A stretch of DNA of 64,000 nucleotides from Bathymodiolus brooksi. Taxonomy: Eukaryota > Mollusca > Bivalvia > Mytilida > Modiolidae. The notes beneath the pieces are model-generated. The model was not told where the DNA came from, made no database searches, and worked only from the letters and a program-made list of their open reading frames with translations. Positions 22,301-48,626 of the stretch are shown here, in pieces (positions within the stretch are counted from its first letter, which is position 1; the number at the start of each line of letters is the position of its first letter). The stretch is taken from positions 25,438,186-25,502,185 of the forward strand of contig OY804585.1 in NCBI GenBank assembly GCA_963680875.1, given 5' to 3'. The position numbers and the translations under genes are program-made.

Positions 22301-25300
22301 GAGCAGGCACCCCCATGTTTAGTAGGGCGGAGCAGGCACCCCCATGTTTAGTAGGGCGGAGCAGGCACCCCCATGTTTAGTAGGGCGGAGCAGGCATCCC
22401 CATGTTTAGTAGGGCGGAGCAGGCACCCCCATGTTTAGTAGGGCGGAGCAGACACCCCCATGTTTAGTAGGGCGGAGCAGGCACCCCCATGTTTAGTAGG
22501 GTGGAGCAGGCACCCACATGTTTAGTAGGGCGGAGCAGGCACCCCCATGTTTAGTAGGGTGGAGCAGGCACCCCCATGTTTAGTAGGGTGGAGCAGGCAC
22601 CCCCATGTTTAGTAGGGCGGAGCAGGCATCCCCATGTTTAGTAGGGCGGAGCAGCCACCCCCATGTTTATTAGGGTGGAGCAGGCACCCCCATGTTTAGT
22701 AGGGAGGAGCAGGCACCCCCATGTTTAGTAGGGCGGAGCAGCCACCCCCATGTTTAGTAGGGTGGAGCAGGCACCCCCATGTTTAGTAGGGTGGAGCAGG
22801 CACCCCCATGTTTAGTAGGGCGGAGCAGGCACCCCCATGTTTAGTAGGGTGGAGCAGACACCCCCATGTTTAGTATACTGGAGCAGGCACCCCCATGTTT
22901 AGTAGGGAGGAGCAGGTACCCCCATGTTTAGTAGGGCGGAGCAGGCATCCCCATGTTTAGTAGGGCGGAGCAGGCACCCCCATGTTTAGTGGGGTGGAGC
23001 AGGCGTCCCCATGTTTAGTAGGGCGGAGCAGGCGTCCCCATGTTTAGTAGGGTGGAGCAGCCACCCCCATGTTTAGTAGGGTGGAGCAGGCACCCCCATG
23101 TTTAGTAGGGCGGTGCAGGTGTCCCCATGTTTAGTAGGGTGGAGCAGGCACTCCCATGTTTAGTAGGGCAGAGCAGGCACCCCCATGTTTAGTAGGGCGG
23201 TGCAGGTGTCCCCATTTTTAGGAGGGTGGAGCAGGCACCCCCATGTTTAGTAGGGCGGAGCAGCCACCCCCATGTTTAGTAGGGTGGAGCAGGCACCCCC
23301 ATGTTTAGTAGGGTGGAGCAGGCACCCCCATGTTTAGTAGGGCGGAGCAGGCACCCCCATGTTTAGTAGGGTGGAGCAGGCACCCCCATGTTTAGTAGGG
23401 CGGAGCAGGCACCCCCATGTTTAGTAGGGAGGAGCAGGCACCCCCAAGTTTAGTAGGGCGGAGCAGGCACCCCCATGTTTAGTAGGGCGGAGCAGGCACC
23501 CCCATGTTTAGTAGGGTGGAGCAGGCGTCCCCATGTTTAGTAGGGCGGAGCAGGCGTCCCCATGTTTAGTAGGGTGGAGCAGCCACCCTCATGTTTAGTA
23601 GGGTGGAGCAAGCACCCCCATGTTTAGTAGGGCGGAGCAGGCATCCCCATGTTTAGTAGGGCGGAGCAGCCACCCCCATGTTTAGTAGGGTGGAGCAGGC
23701 ACCCCCATGTTTAGTAGGGTGGAGCAGGCACCCCCATGTTTAGTAGGGCGGAGCAGCCACCCCCATGTTTAGTAGGGTGGAGCAGGCACCCCCATGTTTA
23801 GTAGGGTGGAGCAGGCCCCCCCATGTTTAGAAGGGAGGAGCAGGCACCCCCATGTTTAGTAGGGTGGAGCAGGCGTCCCCATGTTTAGTAGGGCGGAGCA
23901 GGCGTCCCCATGTTTAGTAGGATGGAGCAGCCACCCCCATGTTAAGTAGGGTGGAGCAGGCACCCCCATGTTTAGTAGGGCGGTGCAGGTGTCCCCATGT
24001 TTAGTAGGGTGGAGCAGGCACCCCCATGTTTAGTAGGGCGGAGCAAGCGTCCCCATGTTTAGTAGGGCGTAGCAGGCACCCCCATGTTTAGTAGGGTGGA
24101 GCAGGCACCCCCATGTTTAGTAGGGCGGAGCAGGCACCCCCATGTTTAGTAGGGCGGAGCAGACACCCCCATGTTTAGTAGGGCGGAGCAGGCACCCCCA
24201 TGTTTAGTAGGGCGGAGCAGGCACCCCCATGTTTAGTAGGACGGAGCAGGCATCCCCATGTTTAGTAGGGCGCAGCAGGCACCCCCATGTTTAGTAGGGC
24301 GGAGCAGGCATCCCCATGTTTAGTAGGGCGCAGCAGGCACCCCCTTGTTTAGTAGGGCGCAGCAGGCACCCCCATGTTTAGTAGGGCGGAGCAGGCACCC
24401 CCATGTTTAGAAGGGCGGAGCAGGCACCCCCATGTTTAGTAGGGCGGAGCAGGCGTCCCCATGTTTAGTAGGGTGGAGCAGGCACCCCCATGTTTAGTAG
24501 GGCGGAGCAGGCACCCCCATGTTTAGTAGGACGCAGCAGGCACCCCCATGTTTAGTAGGGCGGAGCAGGCACCCCCATGTTTAGTAGGGCGGAGCAGGCA
24601 CCCCCATGTTTAGTAGGGCGGAGCAGGCACCCCCATGTTTAGTAGGGTGGAGCAGGCACCCCCATGTTTAGTAGGGCGGAGCAGGCACCCCCATGTTTAG
24701 TAGGGCGGAGCAGGCACCCCCATGTTTAGTAGGGCGGAGCAGGCACCCCCATGTTTAGTAGGGTGGAGCAGGCACCCCCATGTTTAGTAGGGCGGAGCAG
24801 GCACCCCCATGTTTAGTAGGGTGGAGCAGGCATCCCCATGTTTAGTAGGGAGGAGCAGGCATCCCCCATGTTTAGTAGGGCGGAGCAGGCATCCCCATGT
24901 TTAGTAGGGCGGAGCAGGCACCCTCATGTTTAGTAGGGTGGAGCAGGCATCCCCATGTTTAGTAGGGAGGAGCAGGCACCCCCATGTTTAGTAGGGAGGA
25001 GCAGGCACCCCCATGTTTGGTAGGGAGGAGCAGGCACCCCCATGTTTAGTAGGGCGGAGCATGCACCCCCATGTTTAGTAGGGCGGAGCAGGCATCCCCA
25101 TGTTTAGTAGGGAGGAGCAGGCACCCCCATGTTTAGTAGGGCGGAGCAGGCACCCCCATGTTTAGTAGGGCGGAGCAGGCATCCCCATGTTTAGTAGGGC
25201 GGAGCAGGCACCCCCATGTTTAGTAGGGTGGAGCAGGCACCCCCATGTTTAGTAGGGCGGAGTAGGCATCCCCATGTTTAGTAGGGAGGAGCAGGCACCC

Positions 25301-28300
25301 CCATGTTTAGTAGGGCGGAGCAGGCACCCCCATGTTTAGTAGGGCGGAGCAGGCACCCCCATGTTTAGTAGGGCGGAGCAGGCATCCCCATGTTTAGTAG
25401 GGAGGAGCAGGCACCCCCATGTTTAGTAGGGCGGAGCAGGCACCCCCATGTTTAGTAGGGCGGAGCAGGCATCCCCATGTTTAGTAGGGCGGAGCAGGCA
25501 CCCCCATGTTTAGTAGGGTGGAGCAGCCACCCCCATGTTTAGTAGGGCGGAGCAGGCATCCCCATGTTTAGTAGGGCGGAGCAGGCACCCCCAGGTTTAG
25601 TAGGGCGGAGCAGCCACCCCCATGCTTAGTAGGGTGGAGCAGGCACCCCCATGTTTAGTAGGGTGGAGCAGGCACCCCCATGTTTAGTAGGGCGGAGCAG
25701 CCACCCCCATGTTTAGTAGGGTGGAGCAGGCATCCCCATGTTTAGTAGGGCGGTGCAGGCACCCCCATGTTTAGTAGGGCGGAGCAGCCACCCCCATGTT
25801 TAGTAGGGTGGAGCAGGCATCCCCATGTTTAGTAGGGCGGAGCAGGCATCCCCATGTTTAGTAGGGCGGAGCAGGCACTCCCATGTTTAGTAGGGTGGAG
25901 CAGCCACCCCCATGTTTAGTAGGGCGGAGCAGGCATCCCCATGTTTAGTAGGGCGGAGCAGGCACCCCCATGTTTAGTAGGGTGGAGCAGGCACCCCCAT
26001 GTTTAGTAGGGTGGAGCAGGCACCCCCATGTTTAGTAGGGCTGAGCAGCCACCCCCATGTTTAGTAGGGTGGAGCAGGCATCCCCATGTTTAGTAGGGCG
26101 GAGCAGCCACCCCCATGTTTAGTAGGGTGCAGCAGGCATCCCCATGTTTAGTAGGGCGGAGCAGCCACCCCCATGTTTAGTAGGGTGGAGCAGGCATCCC
26201 CATGTTTAGTAGGACGGAGCAGGCACCCCCATGTTTAGTAGGGCGGAGCAGGCATCCCCATGTTTAGTAGGGCGGAGCAGGCGTCCCCATGTTTAGTAGG
26301 GCGGAGCAGGCGTCCCCATGTTTAGTAGGGCGGAGCAGGCACCCCCATGTTTAGTAGGGCGGTGCAGGTGTCCCCATGTTTAGTAGGGCGGAGCAGGCAC
26401 CCCCATGTTTAGTAGGGTGGAGCAGGCACCCCCATGTTTAGTAGGGAGGAGCAGGCACCCCCATGTTTAGTAGGGCGGAGCAGGCACCCCCATGTTTAGT
26501 AGGGCGGAGCAAGCACCCCCATGTTTAGTAGGGCGGAGCAGGCATCCCCATGTTTAGTAGGGCGGAGCAGGCACCTCCATGTTTAGTAGGGCGGAGCAGG
26601 CACCCCCATGTTTAGTAGGGCGGAGCAGGCACCCCCATGTTTAGTAGGGTGGAGCAGGCACCCAAATGTTTAGTAGGGCGGAGCAGGCACCCCCATGTTT
26701 AGTAGGGTGGAGCAGGCACCCCCATGTTTAGTAGGGTGGAGCAGGCATCCCCATGTTTAGTAGGGCGGAGCAGGCATCCCCATGTTTAGTAGGGCGGAGC
26801 AGCCACCCCCATGTTTAGTAGGGTGGAGCAGGCACCCCCATGTTTAGTAGGGTGGAGCAGGCACCCCCATGTTTAGTAGGGCGGAGCAGCCACCCCCATG
26901 TTTAGTAGGGTGGAGCAGGCACCCCCATGTTTAGTAGGGTGGAGCAGGCACCCCCATGTTTAGTAGGGCGGAGCAGGCAACCCCATGTTTAGTAGGGTGG
27001 AGCAGGCACCCCCATGTTTAGTAGGGCGGAGCAGGCACCCCCATGTTTAGTAGGGAGGAGCAGGCACCCCCATGTTTAGTAGGGCGGAGCAGGCACCCCC
27101 ATGTTTAGTAGGGCGGAGCAGGCACCCCCATGTTTAGTAGGGTGGAGCAGGCGTCCCCATGTTTAGTAGGGCGGAACAGGCGTCCCCATGTTTAGTAGGG
27201 TGGAGCAGCCACCCCCATGTTTAGTAGGGTGGAGCAGGCACCCCCATGTTTAGTAGGGCGGTGCAGGTGTCCCCATGTTTAGTAGGGTGGAGCAGGCACC
27301 CCCATGTTTAGTAGGGCGGAGCAGGCACCCCCATGTTTAGTAGGGCGGTGCAGGTGTCCCCATGTTTAGTAGGGTGGAGCAGGCACCCCCATGTTTAGTA
27401 GGGCGGAGCAGCCACCCCCATGTTTAGTAGGGTGGAGCAGGCACCCCCATGTTTAGTAGGGTGGAGCAGGCACCCCCATGTTTAGTAGGGCGGAGCAGGC
27501 ACCCCCATGTTTAGTAGGGTGGAGCAGGCACCCCCATGTTTAGTAGGGCGGAGCAGGCACCCCCATGTTTAGTAGGGAGGAGCAGGCACCCCCATGTTTA
27601 GTAGGGCGGAGCAGGCACCCCCATGTTTAGTAGGGCGGAGCAGGCACCCCCATGTTTAGTAGGGTGGAGCAGGCGTCCCCATGTTTAGTAGGGCGGAGCA
27701 GGCGTCCCCATGTTTAGTAGGGTGGAGCAGCCACCCCCATGTTTAGTAGGGTGGAGCAGGCACCCCATGTTTAGTAGGGCGGAGCAGGCATCCCCATGTT
27801 TAGTAGGGCGGAGCAAGGACCCCCATGTTTAGTAGGGTGGAGCAGGCACCCCCATGTTTAGTAGGGTGGAGCAGGCACCCCCATGTTTAGTAGGGCGGAG
27901 CAGCCACCCCCATGTTTAGTAGGGTGGAGCAGGCACCCCCATGTTTAGTAGGGTGGAGCAGGCACCCCCATGTTTAGTAGGGCGGAGCAGGCACCCCCAT
28001 GTTTAGTAGGGTGGAGCAGGCACCCCCATGTTTAGTAGGGCGGAGCAGGCACCCCCATGTTTAGTAGGGAGGAGCAGGCACCCCCATGTTTAGTAGAGCG
28101 GAGCAGGCACCCCCATGTTTAGTAGGGCGGAGCAGGCACCCCCATGTTTAGTAGGGTGGAGCAGGCGTCCCCATGTTTAGTAGGGCGGAGCAGGCGTCCC
28201 CATGTTTAGTAGGGTGGAGCAGCCACCCCCATGTTTAGTAGGGTGGAGCAGGCACCCCCATGTTTAGTAGGGCGGTGCAGGTGTCCCCATGTTTAGTAGG

Positions 28301-29376
28301 GTGGAGCAGGCGCCCCCATGTTTAGTAGGGCGGAGCAGGCACCCCCATGTTTAGTAGGGCGGTGCAGGTGTCCCCATGTTTAGTAGGGTGGAGCAGGCAC
28401 CCTCATGTTTAGTAGGGCGGAGCAGCCACCCCCATGTTTAGTAGGGTGGAGCAGGCACCCCCATGTTTAGTAGGGTGGAGCAGGCACCCCCATGTTTAGT
28501 AGGGCGGAGCAGGCACCCCCATGTTTAGTAGGGTGGAGCAGGCACCCCCATGTTTAGTAGGGCGGAGCAGGCACCCCCATGTTTAGTAGGGAGGAGCAGG
28601 CACCCCCATGTTTAGTAGGGCGGAGCAGGCACCCCCATGTTTAGTAGGGCGGAGCAGGCACCCCCATGTTTAGTAGGGTGGAGCAGGCGTCCCCATGTTT
28701 AGTAGGGCGGAGCAGGCGTCCCCATGTTTAGTAGGGTGGAGCAGGCACCCCCATGTTTAGTAGGGCGGTGCAGGTGTCCCCATGTTTAGTAGGGAGGAGC
28801 AGGCACCCCCATGTTTAGTAGGGCGGAGCAGGCACCCCCATGTTTAGTAGGGCGGAGCAGGCGTCCCCATGTTTAGTAGGACGGTGCAGGTGTCCCCATG
28901 TTTAGTAGGGCGGTGCAGGTGTCCCCATGTTTAGTAGGACGGAGCAGGCACCCCCATGTTTAGTAGGGCGGTGCAGGTGTCCCCATGTTTAGTAGGGAGG
29001 AGCAGGCACCCCCATGTTTAGTAGGGTGGAGCAGGCACCCCCATGTTTAGTAGGGTGGAGCAGGCACCCCCATGTTTAGTAGGACGGAGCAGGCACCCCC
29101 ATGTTTAGTAGGGCGGAGCAGGCGTCCCCATGTTTAGTAGGGAGGAGCAGGCACCCCCATGTTTAGTAGGGCGGAGCAGGCACCCCCATGTTTAGTAGGG
29201 CGGAGCAGGCACCCTCATGTTTAGTAGGGAGGAGCAGGCACCCCCATGTTTAGTAGGGCGGAGCAGGCACCCCCATGTTTAGTAGGGCGGAGCAGGCGTT
29301 CCCATGTTTAGTAGGGCGGAGCAGGCACCCCCATGTTTAGTAGGGTGGAGCAGGCGTCCCCATGTTTAGTAGGGTT
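13335..29376 (+). repeat. 29-bp satellite, 16 kb, about 550 copies
   Basis: Head-to-tail array of a 29-bp unit that can be written TAGGGCGGAGCAGGCACCCC then CATGTTTAG. Main variants are GGGTGG for GGGCGG, GCGCCC or GCGTCC for GCACCC, GCATCC, CAGCCACC, GGGAGG and GGTGCAGGTGTCC. Stops occur in every frame, so it is non-coding. Rare variants mark higher-order blocks: a rare ATTTTTAGGA variant at 16601, 17819 and 23214 gives spacings of 1218 (42 units) and 6613 (228 units plus one base); GGCGCCCC at 14301, 15433, 20914 and 22046 gives spacings of 1132 and again 6613. The flanks are the same as those of the short array at 57824-60292. Confidence 0.97.
20300..25700 (+). repeat. Second higher-order block within the 29-bp satellite
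   Basis: The region from roughly 20.4 to 25.6 kb repeats the variant order of roughly 13.8-20.4 kb at a 6613-base offset; single-base landmarks such as TAAGGGCGGAG at 14811 and 21424 confirm it. The second block lacks one 42-unit sub-block and five further units near 23825, which shortens the later offset to about 5251 (variant TTTGGTAGG at 19768 and 25019). Boundaries are approximate. Confidence 0.75.
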
Positions 29377-30050
29377 CGTGTTGTTTATTTTGTCCAATTA
29401 AATGTCTTCATGTTTTTAGTTCCATGTGATGTCCGCTACACTTTCCACTTAATATGGTGGTCGGTTGGTTCGTCTTTACTCGTGTTTTATTTATTCTGTT
29501 TGTATTTATTTACCTATACTGGAGTTCAACATAATTTCCAACCAATGATGTTTCGTGTCGCTTAGCAGTAAAACGACAGGTGCGAGTAGTGGAGTAGGAA
29601 CTACAGTTTTGATTACCCTTCCGGAAAACACAGGTTCAATCTGTGGTTTTCCCTTAAGCGTTTTGTTGACCATTGTTTGTCTTTAATTCCTTTTCGTTTG
29701 GTCTTTCTAGTGTCTGCCAATCTTCGAGTTACTGTTTCTGATGACCACTTTGTTATCTTCAAATTTGTCATGAAATTAAAGATTGCTTGGAAGGGTCGCA
29801 TTGAAAATTAGGACAATAATCGAAAAGGAAAGATGGTACTAATATATACTACTTGCTGTTACTGATTTGGTTGTTCTTGTAGATGTTTCAAAACTTAAAA
29901 ATGAAGGATTATGTTTATTTTCGTTTCTTATGCATGGTCTTTTTATTTCCATTATTCGTGAAAAACATCAGTGATTCATTCAAACATTGAAACTTGTGAA
30001 CTTAGTACAAAATAGTTACATTATGAAAAGAAAGTTTTAACAGTGAGGTT
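29377..30050 (+). other. Duplicated flank after the 29-bp satellite (copy 1)
   Basis: Starts at TTCGTGTTGTTTATTTTGTC and matches 60293-60960 almost base for base. It has no convincing gene: the 67-codon frame at 29362 begins inside the satellite and shows only hydrophobic low-information sequence. It has the character of a dispersed element (shared word TTGTTTGTCTTTAATTCCTT), but I cannot name the family. Confidence 0.5.
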
Positions 30051-30345
30051 CGAGCCCTGATCGGGTCAAACCAAAGACTATGCAATTGGCATTTGTTGCT
30101 TCTCCTTAAGCGCGCATTAATTACCTAACAACTCATACAAACCTATCACCAATACGGCGTGGGTTCGCGCTCGGCTTTGTAAATTACAAAAGGGTGCACT
30201 CAACTCGCAGCCGTAAGTGATAAAGTTTACCAGTTGCATGCTCATGGTCGGTGGTTCTCTCCGTGTACCCGGCTTCTTCCACTACCAAAACTGGTCGCCA
30301 TGATATAGCTGAAATATTTCTGAAAGTGGCATTAAACACCAATAA
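30051..30345 (+). mobile_element. Two SINE pieces fused by deletion
   Basis: GGTTCGAGCCCTGATCGGGT (B-box) and CAAAGACTATGCAATTGGC open one SINE, which stops at CTTAAGCGCGCA. It is joined to the head of another SINE (TTAATTACCTAACAACTC) that runs to the tail GAAAGTGGCATTAAACACC at about 30335. In the duplicate at 60961-61716 both SINEs are whole, so about 455 bases were lost here. Confidence 0.7.
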
Positions 30346-30368
30346 TCAATCAATCATTTCTCTGTATA

Positions 30369-44972
<14,604 letters not shown>

Positions 44973-45440
44973 CGTATAGTTCGTGGTTTATTTATACGAA
45001 GAACCAATAATGATTATTACAGATGTAACTCAAGCGTAAATATTAATTCCCCATAAATCGAGCGGGAATTTCAAATATTTGAATTCATAGTAGTTGAATA
45101 GATGTGGTTACAAAGTAGCATTTGAGGAGGAGCTACCGGAAGATGTCGAATAAACACGAAAATTAGAGGAAGGAATCAAGAAACGTCGTTATAGAAAGAA
45201 AGTTCACAAAACAATATAGCAAAAACGAACAATTAATGAATAAAACGTTAAAAGATCTCTGAAAATGCAACGTGGACGTGATAGACTACTTGGTGTACTA
45301 CACAACATATCCGAAAACAACAAACGTTTGAAAAAATGTAATTATTGAAGGTGCTCCCCATTAAAAATGGCGGAGAAAGGGGCAGATAACCAGTGAAAGG
45401 GCTAGAAAACGATAATAGGATGCAGACGTCCTAGAGAACA
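44973..45440 (-). promoter_or_regulatory. ETNK 5' flank
   Basis: No open frame of interest. An ETS-type site ACCGGAAG lies at 45135-45142 (160 bases before the ATG on the gene strand). The 5' UTR and transcription start probably fall between here and the CpG-rich block at 45460-45700. Confidence 0.35.
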
Positions 45441-45459
45441 CCACAAGGGCACTTCCGAT

Positions 45460-45700
45460 CACGTGACTTCCAGGGGAAGCCCTACGGGTGATGTTTGATC
45501 GCATATTGCGCAACTTCCGGTTGCGCATGCGCGCACACTCCCAAGTGAATCCCTTCGTGGTGACGTTTGAAGACGTCATTTCCAGTGAAAAGGCCCCACT
45601 ATGGTGGATATTATGCAACCGCGCAACCGGAGGATGCGCATGCACACACCCTTTCAAGGAACCCTTCGGGGTCACGTGACCTTCGGTCACTTCCGGTAGC
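45460..45700 (-). promoter_or_regulatory. CpG-rich 111-bp tandem duplication with NRF1/ETS/E-box/CRE-type motifs
   Basis: Motifs seen: CACGTG at 45460-45465 and inside the palindrome GGTCACGTGACC at 45670-45681; ACTTCCGG (ETS) at 45513-45520 and 45689-45696; TGCGCATGCGCG (full NRF1 consensus) at 45522-45533 with a near-match at 45635; TGACGT at 45561 and GACGTCA at 45572. Two units about 111 bases apart share the order TTCCAG, ATTATGC or ATATTGCGC, CCGG, GCGCATGC, CCCTTCG, CACGT or GACGT. It lies 490-730 bases upstream of the ETNK ATG, so it may be that gene's promoter; it could also serve a + strand transcript. Confidence 0.45.
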
Positions 45701-45786
45701 CATGGTACTTGTACTACTGTACTACTACTATAGTAAGAAAAAAGCGCGGGAAACCGAAAAAAGGTATGGGGGAAAAAGTACGGGAA

Positions 45787-45888
45787 AAATGTTCATCTAT
45801 ATCATGGGAGAAGAAGTTATATTAAATGAAATATTCATCTATATCATGGGAGAAGAAGTTACATTAAATGAAATGTCCATCTATATCT
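45787..45888 (+). repeat. 42-bp minisatellite, block 3, left of LINE
   Basis: Two and a half units (ATGTTCATCTATATCATGGG, AGAAGAAGTTATATTAAATG). Broken at ATCTATATC by the LINE 3' end at about 45889; the array continues after the LINE at 49617. Confidence 0.9.
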
Positions 45889-46029
45889 TCTTCTTTTTTC
45901 TTCTTCTGTAAGTGCAGAACTCATGGTTGAGTATAATCACACTGTTCATATGACACAATAAAACTGCCCCTCCCCCCATGTACAATTAAAATGTCCAGTA
46001 TATACAATTCAAAAACAGAAGGAGTAGTT

Positions 46030-46752
46030 CTATGGTACAATGGTGGTGTTGGCCAGGGCCTGTCGGAAACCCTCCAGGGAAGTCATGCTGGCCAGTTGCT
46101 GAGGTAGTGTGTTCCATGTCCTGATAGTACTCGGGAAGAAGGAATACTGCATGGTTGTTGTTCTGGTGTGTGGTTGAAGGAACCTGATGTTATGTCCTCT
46201 AGTGATGGCGCCAGTTGGAATGAGGAACGATTCTGGTGGTATATCAACAAGATTGTTTACGATCTTAAATAGCAAAATTGTCTTAATACGTGCTCTTCTG
46301 AGCCTAAGTTCTTCCCAACCTAGTTGTGACATCATGCTGGTGACACTGCTAGTTTGTCGGTAGTTGTTCATGACAAATATTGCCCCTCTTCGTTGAACTC
46401 TTTCTAATGCGTTGATGTTCCTCTGGGTAGGTGGATCCCAGACTGCAGCATCATACTCGATCGTTGGGCGGACGAAGGTGGTAAATGCTCGTTCCTTAGC
46501 TGCCTGGGGGCAAGTGCCGATGTTTCTCCTTAAGAAAGCTAAGGTGTTATTTGCTTTTTTAGTGATGGCACCTACGTGGGTGTTCCAAGAGAGGTTTTTA
46601 GAGATGTTAAGGCCTAGGTATTTCGTAGAATCAACATGTTGGAGTATGTGTCCATGTATGGTGTAGTCATGGTGTAGTGGTTTACGTTTCTTAGTAATGG
46701 TCAATACTTCACATTTGTCTGGGTTGAACTGTATCTGCCACTGTTGTCCCAT
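46030..46752 (-). pseudogene. LINE ORF2, C-terminal part of RT polyprotein
   Basis: Continues the RT frame after a one-base shift at about 46735: QQWQIQFNPDKCEVLTITKK, STKYLGLNISKNLSWNTHVG, TLAFLRRNIGTCPQAAKERA and FVRPTIEYDAAVWDP. YLG, W, H and L-R-R-N are the conserved thumb or downstream motifs of CR1/Jockey RTs. It ends with WNTLPQQLASMTSLEGFRQA and a stop. Confidence 0.9.
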
Positions 46753-48626
46753 TTTATTAAGTTGTCTAGGTCTTCTTGAAGTTGGGTACAGTCAGAGGTG
46801 GAACTGACCTTCCTATACATGAGGCAGTCGTCAGCGAAAAGACGGGTCTGAGATCTTGCGTAGCCTGGCATGTCGTTGATGTATACAAGGAAGAGCAAGG
46901 GGCCTAAGACCGTTCCTTGTGGAACTCCAGATGCAATAGGATTTGTTGATGACGAATTTCCTACCAGTACAACAGTCTGGGTACGGTCTGACAAGAAATC
47001 CTGAATCCATGAGAGAGTGTTGTTTCGTACTCCATAATGATCAAGTTTCATTAATAGTCGGTTGTGGGGGACCTTGTCAAAGGCCTTAGAGAAGTCCAGT
47101 AAGATACCGTCTATCTGGTCGCCAGAGCCAAGTGCCTTTGCTAAGTCATGGATAGTTAGGACTAGCTGGGTATCACATGATCTTCTCTTGCGGAAGCCGT
47201 GTTGTTCGTCTGAGAGGATGTTGGTGTTTTCTAGGTGGGTAAGAACACTGCTGTGGATTATGTGTTCCATGATTTTACAACATATTGATGTTAATGATAT
47301 AGGCCTATAGTTGGAAGGTTGGCCTCTGTCTCCCTTTTTAAATACAGGTGCGACAATAGCTGTTTTCCAATCAGATGGGATTTTACTCTGGTTAATGGAT
47401 GCTTGGAATATAAACGTGAGTGCTGGTGTTATCTCTTTGGCTGTTTCCTTCAGTAGGCGGCCCGGGATACTGTCGGGTCCCGTAGCTTTGTGTGGATTTA
47501 AGCTTGTCAAGAGTTTCATGACACCATTGTGGTGGATTATAATAGGTGGTATCTCTGGTGTAGAGCTCACTCCCATATCTGGCATGTTACTTAGATCTTC
47601 AGATGTAAAAACAGACGAGAACTGAGAGTTAAGTATGTTGGCCTTGGTTGTACTGTCACTAAAGGTAAGTCCATTACGTTTCAGTGGTGCAACTCCACAT
47701 CTATCATTCTTGTTTTTGATACAATTCCAGAAGAGTTTTGGACTGGCTTCTTCGCTACATATTATGTTGTTAATATATGAGCTATATGCTTCCCTGCATT
47801 TCTTTTGGGCGAGTTTCTTTATTGCATTGTATGAGTTCCAGTCCTTTGTTTTGTGGGTGCGCTTTGCTCGATTGTATAGTTTTTGTTTCCGTCTTGACAG
47901 AGTACACAGGTCTTTTGTAATCCAGGGTTGAGTTATTCTTGTTGAAGTTGTTTTCGATGGTATACATTCCTCCATTATATCAGTGCACTTGGTCTTGAAG
48001 TAATCCCACAGAGTGTTAATGTTGGTGTTAATTTTGAACTTTTCCAGTATGTTGTTTGACATTTCCTCTATCTTGCTTTTTAGTTTCTGTGTGTCTGCCT
48101 TTTTCCAGATGTATATTTTGCGTTTTACTGGCCTTTGTCTTGATATTGCAATGTTGGAATCTACAAAGACTATTTCATGGTCACTGATGCCTGGTATTGC
48201 TTCGCATCTATTAATTAATGATGGTCGATTTGTAAAGAATACATCTAGCAGATTTTGGCCTCTTGTCGGGAAGTTGACGGATTGTATAAGACCTAAGTCT
48301 TCTTCTAGTGCTAGACAAATTTCGCTAATTTCTTTACGATACTGGTTGCTGGTTATAGTGTTCGAGGACCAATTGATATCAGGTAAGTTCAAGTCTCCTC
48401 CTATCCAGATGGTGGATTTTGTGTTCTTATGGCAAATGTCAGAGATGATGTTTGACAGGTCTTTAGAGTATCTAATGCTGCTATTAGGTGGTCTGTATGC
48501 AAATATCACAATGAGTGACTTGTTGGAATCACACTCAATTTTTCTGGCGATAATCTCAAAGTCGCAATCAGTGACTGTTGTTATGTCAATGGGATTACTG
48601 TTGATATTTGACTTGATTGCAAGCAT
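46701..48626 (-). pseudogene. LINE endonuclease-reverse transcriptase
   Basis: 641 codons. N-terminal part is the APE-like endonuclease (AYRPPNSS, WIGGDLNLPDINW, GISDHEIVF, where D/N and SDH are catalytic). It is followed by the linker and RT: DWKTAIVAPVFKKGDRGQPS, NYRPISLTS, QHGFRKRRSCDTQL, LLDFSKAFDKVPHN, SGVPQGTVLGPLLFLVYIND and the active-site FADD in LFADDCLMY. All seven RT blocks appear in order. The first endonuclease motifs are in the preceding frame (48581-49141), and a frameshift at about 46735 separates the C-terminus. Confidence 0.94.

Noticed and set aside
13335..29376. CRISPR-like array or tandem tRNA/ncRNA genes
   Set aside because: The 29-bp units follow each other with no unique spacers, and the setting is an animal genome; it is a satellite.
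29362..29565. 67-residue hydrophobic protein repeated at 29362 and 60278
   Set aside because: The ATG lies inside the last satellite unit, there is no recognisable domain, and conservation follows from the segmental duplication.
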